Part shown: piece by piece, positions 1-7,173 of the stretch
How the letters are laid out: every line of letters begins with the position of its first letter
Position numbering within the stretch: the stretch's first letter is position 1
Source: Bacteroidales bacterium
Lineage (GTDB): Bacteria; Bacteroidota; Bacteroidia; Bacteroidales; P3
DNA length: 7,810 nt
NCBI GenBank assembly: GCA_031286005.1
Contig: JAITVC010000165.1
Location: 1 to 7,810 of the forward strand
Direction of reading: 5' to 3'
Position numbers and translations under genes: made by a program
The notes under the pieces: generated by a model
The model's input: the letters and a program-made list of their open reading frames with translations, nothing else
Database searches by the model: none
Told to the model about the DNA's origin: nothing

Positions 1-1
1 G

Positions 2-655
2 GTGCACGGGCGCAACGGCAAACCCATCAAACCGCTAACCGCCAACCAAAAGAAACTTGTAGCCGCTTGCGAAGAAAACGACATGATTTTCGCCGTTGGC
101 CCCGCCGGTTCGGGCAAAACTTACACGGCTGTGGCTATGGCCGTCAAAGCTCTAAAAAACAAGGAAGTTCGGCGCATTATCCTAACCCGTCCGGCCGTTG
201 AAGCGGGCGAAAACTTAGGCTTCTTGCCCGGCGATTTGCAAGACAAGTTAGACCCGTATTTGCAACCGCTTTACGATGCGCTTCGCGATATGCTGCCTCA
301 GCAAAAATTGATTGATTATTTTGAAGACCATACCATCGAGATTGCGCCGTTGGCCTTTATGCGCGGGCGAACGCTCGACCAAGCCTTTGTGATTTTGGAC
401 GAAGCCCAAAACGCAACCGAAATGCAGATGAAAATGTTTCTTACCCGTATGGGGAAATCGGCCAAATTCATCATTACGGGCGACGTAACGCAAATCGACT
501 TGCCCCGAAATCAATCGTCGGGACTTCTTCACGCTCTAAAAATCCTCAAAGAGGTGAAAGGATTAAGCATCGTTCAGCTAACCGAAAAGGATGTGGTGCG
601 CCACCGTTTGGTTACCGAAATTTTAAAAGCCTACTCAACTGAATCAAAACACTAA
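2..655 (+). CDS. phoH: PhoH-family P-loop ATPase, 5'-truncated by window edge
   Basis: This is the C-terminal 217 residues of a PhoH-like protein, a cytoplasmic P-loop ATPase of the PhoH/YbeZ family that is linked in other bacteria to RNA metabolism and ribosome maturation, often together with the YbeY endoribonuclease. Visible motifs are Walker A GPAGSGKT (residues 33-40 of the visible part), the family signature [17 protein letters not shown] (62-78), the block [11 protein letters not shown] (115-125), Walker [10 protein letters not shown] (129-137) and [10 protein letters not shown] (159-168). The first in-frame codon, GTG at base 2, aligns with the internal family segment that precedes the ATPase core, so it is not the start. 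About 100 N-terminal residues usual for the family lie outside the window. The gene ends TAA at 653-655, 11 nt before sdaA on the same strand, so the two may be cotranscribed. Identification of the family is secure; the exact cellular role is inferred from homologues. Confidence 0.96.
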   Translation: MHGRNGKPIKPLTANQKKLVAACEENDMIFAVGPAGSGKTYTAVAMAVKALKNKEVRRIILTRPAVEAGENLGFLPGDLQDKLDPYLQPLYDALRDMLPQQKLIDYFEDHTIEIAPLAFMRGRTLDQAFVILDEAQNATEMQMKMFLTRMGKSAKFIITGDVTQIDLPRNQSSGLLHALKILKEVKGLSIVQLTEKDVVRHRLVTEILKAYSTESKH

Positions 656-666
656 TTTTACAACAC

Positions 667-1860
667 ATGGAAAGTATTACTAAAATTTACAAGATAGGGC
701 ATGGCCCGTCGAGCAGCCACACAATGGGACCATCGCGTGCGGCCAAATTTTTCAAAGCCAAACATCCGGATGCCGCCAAATTCCGTGTTACCTTGTTTGG
801 CAGCCTTTGTTTAACCGGCAAAGGCCACTTAACTGATATAGCCATTTATGGCATTTTGGGCAAAGACCGTACCGAAATTTTATGGAATCCCGAATTTAGG
901 GAACGTCATCCGAATGCGCTATTATTCGAGGCTTTGAGCAACGAAAATCAGATTATCGGCACATGGATGGTTTACAGCATTGGCGGTGGCGAAATCGTAG
1001 ACGATAGTATGCAATTGGAAGAAAAGAAAGATCTCTATCCGCACACCAAGATGAAAGATATTTTGAATTGGTGTCATACCACCGGACACACCTATTGGGA
1101 ATATGTCGAAATGTACGAAGAACATGGTTTTTGGGATTATTTGGCAGAGGTTTGGGATGTAATGAAAGCATCCGTAGAACGCGGAATTGAACACGATGGC
1201 GTATTGCCCGGAGTTCTGGGCTTGCGCCGAAAAGCCACATCTTATTACGCAAAAGCACTTTCCTACAAAGATTCGTTGCGTGGACGCTGTTTAACTTACA
1301 CTTACGCATTGGCTGTGGCCGAAGAAAATGCCTCTTGCGGAAAGGTCGTAACGGCGCCTACTTGCGGCTCTGCGGGCGTTTTACCGGCTATACTATATCA
1401 CTCGTATAAAACGCACGGCCATACGGAAAAAACCATTCTTAAAGCGCTTGCAACAGGCGGATTAATCGGTAATTTAGTCAAAGAGAACGCCTCTATTTCC
1501 GGTGCAGAAGTAGGATGCCAAGGCGAAATCGGAACAGCTTGCGCAATGGCTTCAGGTGCAGCCGGACAAATCTTTGGCGGCAGTATTTTTCAAATCGAAT
1601 ATGCAGCCGAAATGGGCTTGGAACATCACTTGGGTTCCACATGCGACCCTATGTGCGGATTGGTGCAAATCCCATGCATTGAACGTTGTGCTTTTGCAGC
1701 AGCAAGGGCGTTTGACAGTAATATGTACGCATTGATGTCCGACGGACAACATCGCGTGAGTTTCGATAAAGTGGTTGAAGTGATGAAACAAACCGGACAC
1801 GATTTGCCCAGTCTTTACAAAGAAACATCGGAAGGCGGCTTGGCCACAATCTCCGATTAA
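667..1860 (+). CDS. sdaA: L-serine ammonia-lyase, iron-sulfur dependent, single chain
   Basis: This 397-residue enzyme deaminates L-serine to pyruvate and ammonia in the cytoplasm using a [4Fe-4S] cluster. The N-terminal beta domain contains GPSSSHTMGP (13-22) and FGSLCLTGKGHLTDIAI (44-60). The alpha catalytic domain contains VVTAPTCGSAGVLPA (227-241), GCQGE with C284, and CDPMCGLVQIPC with C326 and C337. The spacing of C284, C326 and C337 (42 and 11 residues) equals that of the three cluster cysteines reported for the Legionella enzyme, as I recall it, so these are the likely cluster ligands. The C-terminus is YKETSEGGLATISD, which is family-typical but has no terminal cysteine. At 397 residues it is shorter than the roughly 455-residue proteobacterial enzymes, mainly in the beta domain. 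ATG at 667 gives the conserved N-terminus. No Shine-Dalgarno is visible, which is normal for Bacteroidota. It lies 11 nt after phoH and its stop overlaps that of convergent recO. Confidence 0.96.
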   Translation: MESITKIYKIGHGPSSSHTMGPSRAAKFFKAKHPDAAKFRVTLFGSLCLTGKGHLTDIAIYGILGKDRTEILWNPEFRERHPNALLFEALSNENQIIGTWMVYSIGGGEIVDDSMQLEEKKDLYPHTKMKDILNWCHTTGHTYWEYVEMYEEHGFWDYLAEVWDVMKASVERGIEHDGVLPGVLGLRRKATSYYAKALSYKDSLRGRCLTYTYALAVAEENASCGKVVTAPTCGSAGVLPAILYHSYKTHGHTEKTILKALATGGLIGNLVKENASISGAEVGCQGEIGTACAMASGAAGQIFGGSIFQIEYAAEMGLEHHLGSTCDPMCGLVQIPCIERCAFAAARAFDSNMYALMSDGQHRVSFDKVVEVMKQTGHDLPSLYKETSEGGLATISD

Positions 1861-2423
1861 TGCAATACTTCATGCAAAATCGCATGTGATTTCACCGGCA
1901 AGAAGTTCGGAATATGTTGCCCGTAATACGTCAAGATTACGGGCAACGTGTTTAAAGTGTGCGGCTCAATCGGGCAAATGCCTAAATAAGTCGTGAGTTC
2001 CCGTAAAAATATCAAATGAAAATCGTTGCAAGTGCCGGTGGCTTCATCCAGCACAATAAGCGAGTTATAAACAAAGTCGAATAAATCCTGTTCGGATTGC
2101 GGCACGCATAAAATTTTACTCAATACTTCCGCCAAAAACACAAAAATACTGTGCTTTTCGATGGTGTTTGAAATGCCGGAATAATGATACAAAGCACGTG
2201 CTTCCTTAAAGGTTAAGAGTTCGGATTTGCTATGTTCGGGCAACTCGATTTCTATCAGCGATAGAGGTTGAAACAGCGAGATTTGCCCTTTGTTTTTCGG
2301 CGAACGATAGCCTTTTACAATAAACGACTGCAATCCGGAATATTCCGTAAAGACACGCACAATTAGGCTTGTTTCGCCATATTTTAAATGATTTAGTACA
2401 ATGCCACGCGTTCGGATATACAT
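1857..2423 (-). CDS. recO: DNA repair protein RecO, unusually short
   Basis: RecO helps load RecA in the RecFOR pathway of recombinational repair, acting on single-stranded DNA together with RecR. The N-terminus MYIRTRGIVLNHLKYGETSL and the following TEYSG and LFQPL blocks (residues 1-60) are the characteristic OB-fold of the family. The helical part is recognisable at FLAEVL and FHLIFLRELTTYLGICP. The reading frame opens at a TTG at 2441 inside porZ, but the family N-terminus begins at the ATG at 2423, which lies 4 nt beyond the porZ stop, so I chose that start (188 residues). Bacteroidota RecO proteins are usually about 240 residues. Here the text goes from YLGICP almost directly to the terminal YYGQHIPNFLPVKSHAILHE block (from residue 166), so a segment of about 50 residues of the C-terminal domain appears to be missing in frame. 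The gene is likely cotranscribed with porZ. Whether the short form is active is unknown. Confidence 0.9.
   Translation of the reverse strand: MYIRTRGIVLNHLKYGETSLIVRVFTEYSGLQSFIVKGYRSPKNKGQISLFQPLSLIEIELPEHSKSELLTFKEARALYHYSGISNTIEKHSIFVFLAEVLSKILCVPQSEQDLFDFVYNSLIVLDEATGTCNDFHLIFLRELTTYLGICPIEPHTLNTLPVILTYYGQHIPNFLPVKSHAILHEVLH
1916..1947. other. Perfect 12-bp inverted repeat inside recO
   Basis: GTTGCCCGTAAT (1916-1927) and ATTACGGGCAAC (1936-1947) are perfect reverse complements with an 8-nt loop. The repeat lies in recO codons 160-169 (LPVILTYYGQ), just after the point where conserved RecO sequence appears to be missing, and 56 nt past the sdaA stop. It could fold in either transcript. 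It lacks a following U run on either strand (GTGTTT to the right, ATATTCC to the left), so it is not a standard intrinsic terminator, though it might still block readthrough between the convergent genes. The role is not established. Confidence 0.75.
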
Positions 2424-2427
2424 GATA

Positions 2428-4812
2428 CTATTTTTCAACAAAGATTTTTCTCACGGCGGTAACGCCCCCATTAGCATCGGTTGAAAACACGATATAAACA
2501 CCCGCTTTAACCCGTTGTCCGTTTCGTGTACGGCCGTTCCATGTGGCCATTCCGCCTTTGGCTGTTGTTTCAAAAACCAATGCCCCGCCGGCATCTGTAA
2601 TGTGAACTTTGGCATTGTCAACCAATCCACGAATACCGATTTCTCCCGCAAAACCCGCCGATACAGGATTTGGAAAAATCACAATATTCTGCTCGGCCTT
2701 CGTTGTTCCGGCTTGTGTGGCATCTCCGCCAAACGACATTAGCCCTTTATCGGTGCCGATATACACCTCCCCTGTTTTCGGATTTATCGCTAAAGCGGTG
2801 ATAGCATTCGAGTTCAAAGGACTATTCTCGGTGTTGAACTGATGAATCATCTCCATTCCATCGGCCGACATGAGAAATACGCCACTCGACGAGGTGCCAA
2901 TCCATTTCCTATCGGCGCCCTCCACTGCAAGGGCCATTACATTCTCGTTCTCCATCAACGGGCGACTGCCATCAATTCCAATAGCTTCAAACAGTACCGA
3001 TGATTCTGCTCCGTTTGGATTATCAAATAACTGCAACGACGTGCGATTAACCAATATCCCATGATTGGTTCCTAACCACACATAGCCCTTTTTATCCTCA
3101 ACCAAACAGTTCAGCGCACTAACAGCTTGATTGTTTCCAAGGTTCAGATTGGCTCGTTTAGCCTCAAAACCGGTTGCAGTTTCGTGAAAAAACAGCAACC
3201 CGTCCCATTGAGTGCGAATCCACAGTTGGCCGTGGTAATCAATAATAAATTCTCTCGGCTCGCCGCCAATGATGTTATTGAGTGCAAACGACGTCCATTT
3301 GCCGTCAGGTGTTCGTTTGTGCAATTGCTTATCCACAAAAGATTGCGTTACCCACAATTGATTTTGCTTGTCAAATTTCACATCGCCCATGCGGATGGAT
3401 TCCTTATTGCCATTCCAATACGTCCAGCCAAATCCGGTACTATCCTCCAAAACCGTTGTTGAGCCACCCGGACGCACGATGGTCGCAACATCGTTGTAAA
3501 TAGTTACAGAACCATCGGCATTGGCTTGCACCACGCCCGAAGACCCGGATGCCACTGCAAACACATTGGGATTTGCGGGGTCTTCCGCCACTGCAACCGC
3601 ATCGCCAAGCCACGAAGAACCTATACTTTGATTGTTAATCGTTCGCCAATGTCCGTTTTGAAACGTGTTAACTTCAAAATCATTTCGCACCGGTGTCCAA
3701 GCGCTTGTCGTTACACCGCCTCGTGTCATATACAAAGTCGATGCACTATGAGATAGCGAATACACACTATTACTTGCAGGGCCTTGCGGCAATATCTCGC
3801 CGCCAAAAGTCCAGTTGGCTGTAAGCTGGTCGATACCGCCGTATCCGGTGGAATACCACAACCTGTTTTCAGCATCCGAAACAATATCGTTCAACGTCCA
3901 CAACTCTACATCTCCGGCATTATTACCATAGTTGCGCAGCGGTTTGAAATCAGCGCCGTATTCACAAATCTCAAACAGATAATCTCTATCCGGTATTTTC
4001 CTAAGTTGCAACAACCGGTTATGGCTCACCTTGATTTGCCGTGTAAACACCGTATCCAACACCTGCCATTGCTCGTTCTCATAACGCCAAACGGTGTCTT
4101 TATTATCCGAATTGGATTGGCGAACAATCAAATTTTCATTCCATAAACACACATTCTGAACAGGCAACCCTACTCTCGAATGTATAGCCACCTCACGCCA
4201 TTCCGAGAAATCGTTCAAACGATTAGAAAATCGGTAGGCCGATAGCAAACCATTGTTTGTGGCGGCATAAATCATCGTATCGCCCACGGCCAAATCATTA
4301 ACCTGCACATTCGAACTGTTGGCCCCAATAAAATACGTTTCCGAAATCTCTTGCTTGGAAAGATTTAACACCACAATTCCAAAATCGCAACAAAGATACA
4401 CTTTTTGACTGTTTTCAATCACAATTTGATTGATGCGTTTACTCCCCGAAATTTCTTTGCGTTGCAAATCCGGAATGTTTAACACCCGTCCATGTTGCAG
4501 CAAATCAATATTACCGTTTTGATAGCCCACAATCTGTGTTTGCGTAACCGGCTCGTATGCCGATGCGCTCAGCCCAACGCCGCTTAGTCCCTGTACAGTC
4601 GTTTTCCGGCGAACACTATTTTCCGCTTTGTTGTAATAAAGCAAGCCATTCTCCGTTACCCCGCAAACTTCATCTTTCACCATCAAAATAGCCTTCACAT
4701 CACGGTAAGAATAATGGTCACTCCATCGTCCAACACCGCTATATTGCGCCATTCCAACGATTGGACCAATCCACAAAATAAGACAGATGATATGTTTTGC
4801 AAGTTTTATCAC
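2428..4812 (-). CDS. porZ: PorZ-like T9SS attachment-complex beta-propeller protein with C-terminal sorting domain
   Basis: In Porphyromonas gingivalis PorZ is a surface protein of the T9SS attachment complex (with PorU, PorV and PorQ) that binds A-LPS and is needed to attach cargo. This 794-residue protein has a matching plan. It begins with a signal peptide (IKLAKHIICLILW core, likely cut near GMAQ, residue 22-23), then GRWSDHYSYRDVKAI, a family-typical mature N-terminus. Beta-propeller blades follow, with regulator-propeller repeats such as GYVWLGTNHGILV, RKWIGTSSSGVFLMSADG and GEVYIGTDKGLMSF. It closes with an 82-residue type A sorting domain from FPNPV (713) through GLVDNAKVHITDAGG, WNGRTRNGQRVKAGVYIV to VRKIFVEK. 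No ATG precedes the signal peptide. A TTG at 4827 lies within the promoter -7 box, so GTG at 4812 is the better start. Automated pipelines may label such proteins two-component regulators; there is no kinase or response-regulator domain. The sequence ends TAG, 4 nt before recO. Confidence 0.88.
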   Translation of the reverse strand: MIKLAKHIICLILWIGPIVGMAQYSGVGRWSDHYSYRDVKAILMVKDEVCGVTENGLLYYNKAENSVRRKTTVQGLSGVGLSASAYEPVTQTQIVGYQNGNIDLLQHGRVLNIPDLQRKEISGSKRINQIVIENSQKVYLCCDFGIVVLNLSKQEISETYFIGANSSNVQVNDLAVGDTMIYAATNNGLLSAYRFSNRLNDFSEWREVAIHSRVGLPVQNVCLWNENLIVRQSNSDNKDTVWRYENEQWQVLDTVFTRQIKVSHNRLLQLRKIPDRDYLFEICEYGADFKPLRNYGNNAGDVELWTLNDIVSDAENRLWYSTGYGGIDQLTANWTFGGEILPQGPASNSVYSLSHSASTLYMTRGGVTTSAWTPVRNDFEVNTFQNGHWRTINNQSIGSSWLGDAVAVAEDPANPNVFAVASGSSGVVQANADGSVTIYNDVATIVRPGGSTTVLEDSTGFGWTYWNGNKESIRMGDVKFDKQNQLWVTQSFVDKQLHKRTPDGKWTSFALNNIIGGEPREFIIDYHGQLWIRTQWDGLLFFHETATGFEAKRANLNLGNNQAVSALNCLVEDKKGYVWLGTNHGILVNRTSLQLFDNPNGAESSVLFEAIGIDGSRPLMENENVMALAVEGADRKWIGTSSSGVFLMSADGMEMIHQFNTENSPLNSNAITALAINPKTGEVYIGTDKGLMSFGGDATQAGTTKAEQNIVIFPNPVSAGFAGEIGIRGLVDNAKVHITDAGGALVFETTAKGGMATWNGRTRNGQRVKAGVYIVFSTDANGGVTAVRKIFVEK

Positions 4813-4821
4813 GATACAGGC

Positions 4822-4853
4822 TTGCAAAGATACAAAAAAAATGTGTATCTTTG
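4822..4853 (+). promoter_or_regulatory. Promoter of the CPBP protease gene (Bacteroidota type)
   Basis: TTGC (4822-4825), 20 nt, then TATCTTTG (4846-4853) matches the -7 consensus exactly and the -33 consensus TTTG in part. Initiation near 4858-4860 would give a leader of roughly 14 nt before the ATG at 4873. It is the mirror image of the porZ promoter. Confidence 0.75.
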
Positions 4854-4856
4854 CAA
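4825..4856 (-). promoter_or_regulatory. porZ-recO promoter (Bacteroidota type)
   Basis: Read on the minus strand, TTGC (4856-4853) is followed by 20 nt and then TATCTTTG (4832-4825), an exact match to the Bacteroidota -7 consensus TAnnTTTG with a partial -33 box. A run of eight T and a G directly precede the -7 box. Initiation would be expected near 4820, which excludes the TTG at 4827 as a porZ start and leaves the GTG at 4812 with a very short leader. The call rests on consensus match and position only. Confidence 0.75.
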
Positions 4857-4872
4857 CCTAAAATTCACTTCT

Positions 4873-5799
4873 ATGAAGCTCCCCTTCGCCACCGGTACAA
4901 TTCTATTGTTTTTATTAGTCATCTTTTCAACCGTTTTCTTCGGTATGATAATCGCACTCGTTGAATTAATCACACCGCTTGGCGAACACACCAAACTATT
5001 CATCTCTCAAATTGGCACTTGGTTGATACCGACATTGCTGTTTGCACGCTATGCCTACGAGCGAATGTGGGACGATTTGAAACTGAAAAATTTCGGTAAA
5101 TGGTCGGACTACGGTTGGTTTATTCTGCTCGCAGTCATTTATTATCCGTTTGCAGTCTATATGCAAAAAATCAATGAAGCCATGACTTTCCCCGAATCAA
5201 TGGCCGGTATCGAACAGTTTTTGCGCAACATGGAACAGCAAGCCGAAGCCGTTATGATGCGCATGGTGTCCGGCACATCGCCAACGGATTTAGCGCTGGC
5301 TTTGCTCAATATGGCCATACTCCCCGCCATTTGCGAAGAATTGTTTTTTCGTGGTGTAGTATTGAATAATTTGATGAAACGAACGTCAAGAATCCATAGT
5401 TCGGTTTGGCTTTCCGCAATACTGTTCAGTTTTATCCATTTTCAGTTCTATGGTTTTTTGCCAAGGCTCATAATGGGAGCCGTGCTGGGCTATGCGTTCG
5501 TACTTTCCAAATCGCTATGGGTACCAATTTTATTGCACTTTCTGAAGAATGCAACCGTTACGGGTACCGATTATCTTGACAACACCAACCGCATATCCCA
5601 AGACCCACACACCATGGATACAAAAACAGCCACCCTATGGATGGCTGTATTAAGTTTAATCGCAAGTATTACTATACTTTGGTGTGCTACTTCTTGTCGT
5701 AATAAACGGCATTCCAGTTGCGAAGAAACGGCTCTATCTGATCCGCCTCAATACGCTTCGTTACAATACGATGCTGACTATCCAGAACATAAATCGTAG
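4873..5799 (+). CDS. CPBP-family intramembrane metalloprotease (CAAX/Abi type)
   Basis: This 308-residue integral membrane protein has the three motifs of the CPBP (CAAX protease and bacteriocin-processing) family: EELFFRG (E155, E156, R160), FSFIH (F185, H189) and HFLKN (H222, N226). These residues form the metal and catalytic site in Rce1-like homologues. Hydrophobic segments lie at about 8-34, 44-58, 82-97, 138-154, 178-212 and 253-271. The substrate is unknown; such proteins are predicted to cleave near membrane-bound C-termini, and some act in bacteriocin immunity or envelope maintenance, but nothing here decides this. The ATG at 4873 is chosen because the reading frame upstream lies antisense in porZ and before the promoter, and because it opens with a hydrophobic segment. 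The last 37 residues (from about 272, a polar tail after the last membrane segment) are encoded opposite the end of the thioredoxin gene, which is unusual. Confidence 0.92.
   Translation: MKLPFATGTILLFLLVIFSTVFFGMIIALVELITPLGEHTKLFISQIGTWLIPTLLFARYAYERMWDDLKLKNFGKWSDYGWFILLAVIYYPFAVYMQKINEAMTFPESMAGIEQFLRNMEQQAEAVMMRMVSGTSPTDLALALLNMAILPAICEELFFRGVVLNNLMKRTSRIHSSVWLSAILFSFIHFQFYGFLPRLIMGAVLGYAFVLSKSLWVPILLHFLKNATVTGTDYLDNTNRISQDPHTMDTKTATLWMAVLSLIASITILWCATSCRNKRHSSCEETALSDPPQYASLQYDADYPEHKS
5687..5799. other. 113-bp tail-to-tail coding overlap
   Basis: The last 37 codons of the protease gene (+) and of the thioredoxin-fold gene (-) use opposite strands of the same DNA. The minus-strand protein is still in recognisable TlpA-domain sequence here (DSQHRIVTKRIEADQIEPFL), whereas the plus-strand product is a non-hydrophobic tail after its last membrane segment. 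This suggests the protease frame was extended after loss of an earlier stop. No intergenic terminator exists between the two genes, so readthrough transcripts would be mutually antisense. Confidence 0.9.
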
Positions 5800-7135
5800 G
5801 TGTCGTGTTCACTTCCCAAAGCTCGTCATACTTGACATTTGAGGCTTTGCCGTTAACATTAATCCAATTCGTCATCTTATTGGTATAAATGTAATTCTTC
5901 CAAGAATTAATATCATGGTCTCGGCAAACTGCAAACACCTCAAAATCCAATTCCTTATGCTTTTCATTGTAAAAATCACGAAGAATAGGCATCTGCTTTT
6001 TGCAATGGCCGCAACTGGGCTCCCAAAAGATAACAATCGTATAACGTGATTTGGCCTCAAAAACGGAACGATACTGCTCATTCGGACGATCCGCATTAGT
6101 ATCCGGACAGTAAAATTCCGTCGGAATGTTGCCTATCAAAAGTGGTTCCAAGCGCTCAATACGTGTTTTAAAATTATCCACAATAGCCTGACTGGCCCAA
6201 AATGCTTCCCCGCCAACATAATATTTTTTCGCCAAATACACCCAAATCGCATCATAGCCGATGATTTGCGAACGTTGATATTTATCCACCGACCACCAAA
6301 TTACATATTTAAACAATTCATTACTCGGACGAGCCTTTTCAATAAGCCGTTCCAGCGCAAACTTAATCGAATCCGGATGCGGCGAAAGCACTTTTTCCGA
6401 ATATTCTTCCAATTTGGCATGAAAAATAGGCGTGCGCAAAATACGATCATCCGAGAAATCAATATTGTCAAAATAATGGTCTTTCCAATAGTTGTAGCGC
6501 CATTGCTGTTTTTCACTATCCGGAACATCAGCCGGAGCATCAAGCACCAAAACTTCCTTTTGAGATTTAAAAACCATAGACATCAAATGCTTCGGATTAT
6601 CCGTTATGAATTGCGTTTTAGCATCATCCACGTTTTTCAACGCCGTTTGTATTTGCGTAACCATCTCTTTCGCTTCGGGCGATTCTTTGTCGGGCATAGA
6701 ATCAAACTCCTTTTTAACTTTTTCAAAATCCATGTAATAGGCTCTAACTTTAGCGTTAAAATCTTGATACATCTGATTCTCCGGCGAGTTTGTAAATTTC
6801 ATATTCGCCCCAAAGTCCGGATAACTCATCTCAATCGAAAACTGTTGATTTTGGTCGATAATAATTTCAGCAGGCATATTCTCAAAAGAAATCAACATGT
6901 GCATACCACCTTCCAATTGCGTGTCTCTTTTAAACACGTACACCCCACGTTGTTTATCAAAAACGGCAGAGTCAACAAGATATTGTTTGTCGGCATAATA
7001 ACGCCCCAAACTAAGTTTCGCACCGGCAGGATAATTAGCAATTTTCACAGTAAGCTCAAAGCCACCGTTCGCAGTTTGTGCAGCAATAGCAAAGCCCAAA
7101 AACGCCGAAAAAACAAGTAAAAATAATCGTTTCAT
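5687..7135 (-). CDS. TlpA-like thioredoxin-fold protein with DUF4369/DUF5106-type N-terminal region
   Basis: This 482-residue exported protein is a Bacteroidota-type thiol-disulfide oxidoreductase. A signal peptide (MKRLFLLVFSAFLGFAIAA, 1-19) is followed by a beta-rich region resembling DUF4369 (about 24-115), an alpha-helical region resembling DUF5106 (about 120-330), and a TlpA/redoxin domain (about 340-482). The active site is WEPSCGHC (371-378, redox cysteines C375 and C378) and the cis-proline is in NTTPTIYVLD (P446). It should act in the periplasm, as a reductant or disulfide-handling enzyme; its partner is unknown. There is no lipobox cysteine, so I do not call it a lipoprotein. Two additional cysteines, C343 and C404, are present in the redox domain. 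I chose ATG at 7135 because it opens the signal peptide; an in-frame GTG at 7204 would overlap the promoter. The 3' end overlaps the convergent protease gene by 113 bp. Confidence 0.92.
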   Translation of the reverse strand: MKRLFLLVFSAFLGFAIAAQTANGGFELTVKIANYPAGAKLSLGRYYADKQYLVDSAVFDKQRGVYVFKRDTQLEGGMHMLISFENMPAEIIIDQNQQFSIEMSYPDFGANMKFTNSPENQMYQDFNAKVRAYYMDFEKVKKEFDSMPDKESPEAKEMVTQIQTALKNVDDAKTQFITDNPKHLMSMVFKSQKEVLVLDAPADVPDSEKQQWRYNYWKDHYFDNIDFSDDRILRTPIFHAKLEEYSEKVLSPHPDSIKFALERLIEKARPSNELFKYVIWWSVDKYQRSQIIGYDAIWVYLAKKYYVGGEAFWASQAIVDNFKTRIERLEPLLIGNIPTEFYCPDTNADRPNEQYRSVFEAKSRYTIVIFWEPSCGHCKKQMPILRDFYNEKHKELDFEVFAVCRDHDINSWKNYIYTNKMTNWINVNGKASNVKYDELWEVNTTPTIYVLDSQHRIVTKRIEADQIEPFLRNWNAVYYDKK

Positions 7136-7173
7136 AAGAATAACTGATTTATAATGATGTTCAATTTTTTCTG

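Larger units (their letters stand above)
4822..4856. promoter_or_regulatory. Perfect 13-bp inverted repeat spanning the divergent promoters
   Basis: TTGCAAAGATACA (4822-4834) and TGTATCTTTGCAA (4844-4856) are exact reverse complements separated by AAAAAAATG. Each arm contains the -7 box of one promoter and the partial -33 box (TTGC) of the other, so the porZ and protease promoters occupy the same 35 bp in opposite directions. Simultaneous polymerase binding in both directions should be sterically impossible if this is correct. It could also serve as an operator for a dimeric regulator; nothing in the window identifies one. Confidence 0.8.

Noticed and set aside
1916..1947. Canonical rho-independent terminator for sdaA or recO
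   Set aside because: The stem is perfect but neither strand has a U run directly after it, so it is reported only as an inverted repeat.
3329..3337. TTATCCACA, a perfect DnaA-box consensus
   Set aside because: It is a single site inside porZ coding sequence with no cluster of further boxes and no neighbouring origin genes.
2428..4812. Two-component system hybrid regulator, as the propeller repeats might suggest
   Set aside because: There is no transmembrane-linked kinase, HATPase or response-regulator domain; the protein is exported and ends in a T9SS sorting domain.
4714..4872. N-terminal extension of the CPBP protease frame by 53 codons
   Set aside because: This stretch is antisense to the start of porZ, lies before the predicted promoter and transcription start, and is not hydrophobic or family-like.
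6266..7120. An 284-codon open frame on the plus strand opposite the thioredoxin-fold gene
   Set aside because: It is rich in Arg, His, Phe and Ile without domain-like pattern and is exactly antisense to a gene with a signal peptide and conserved active site; it is a shadow frame.
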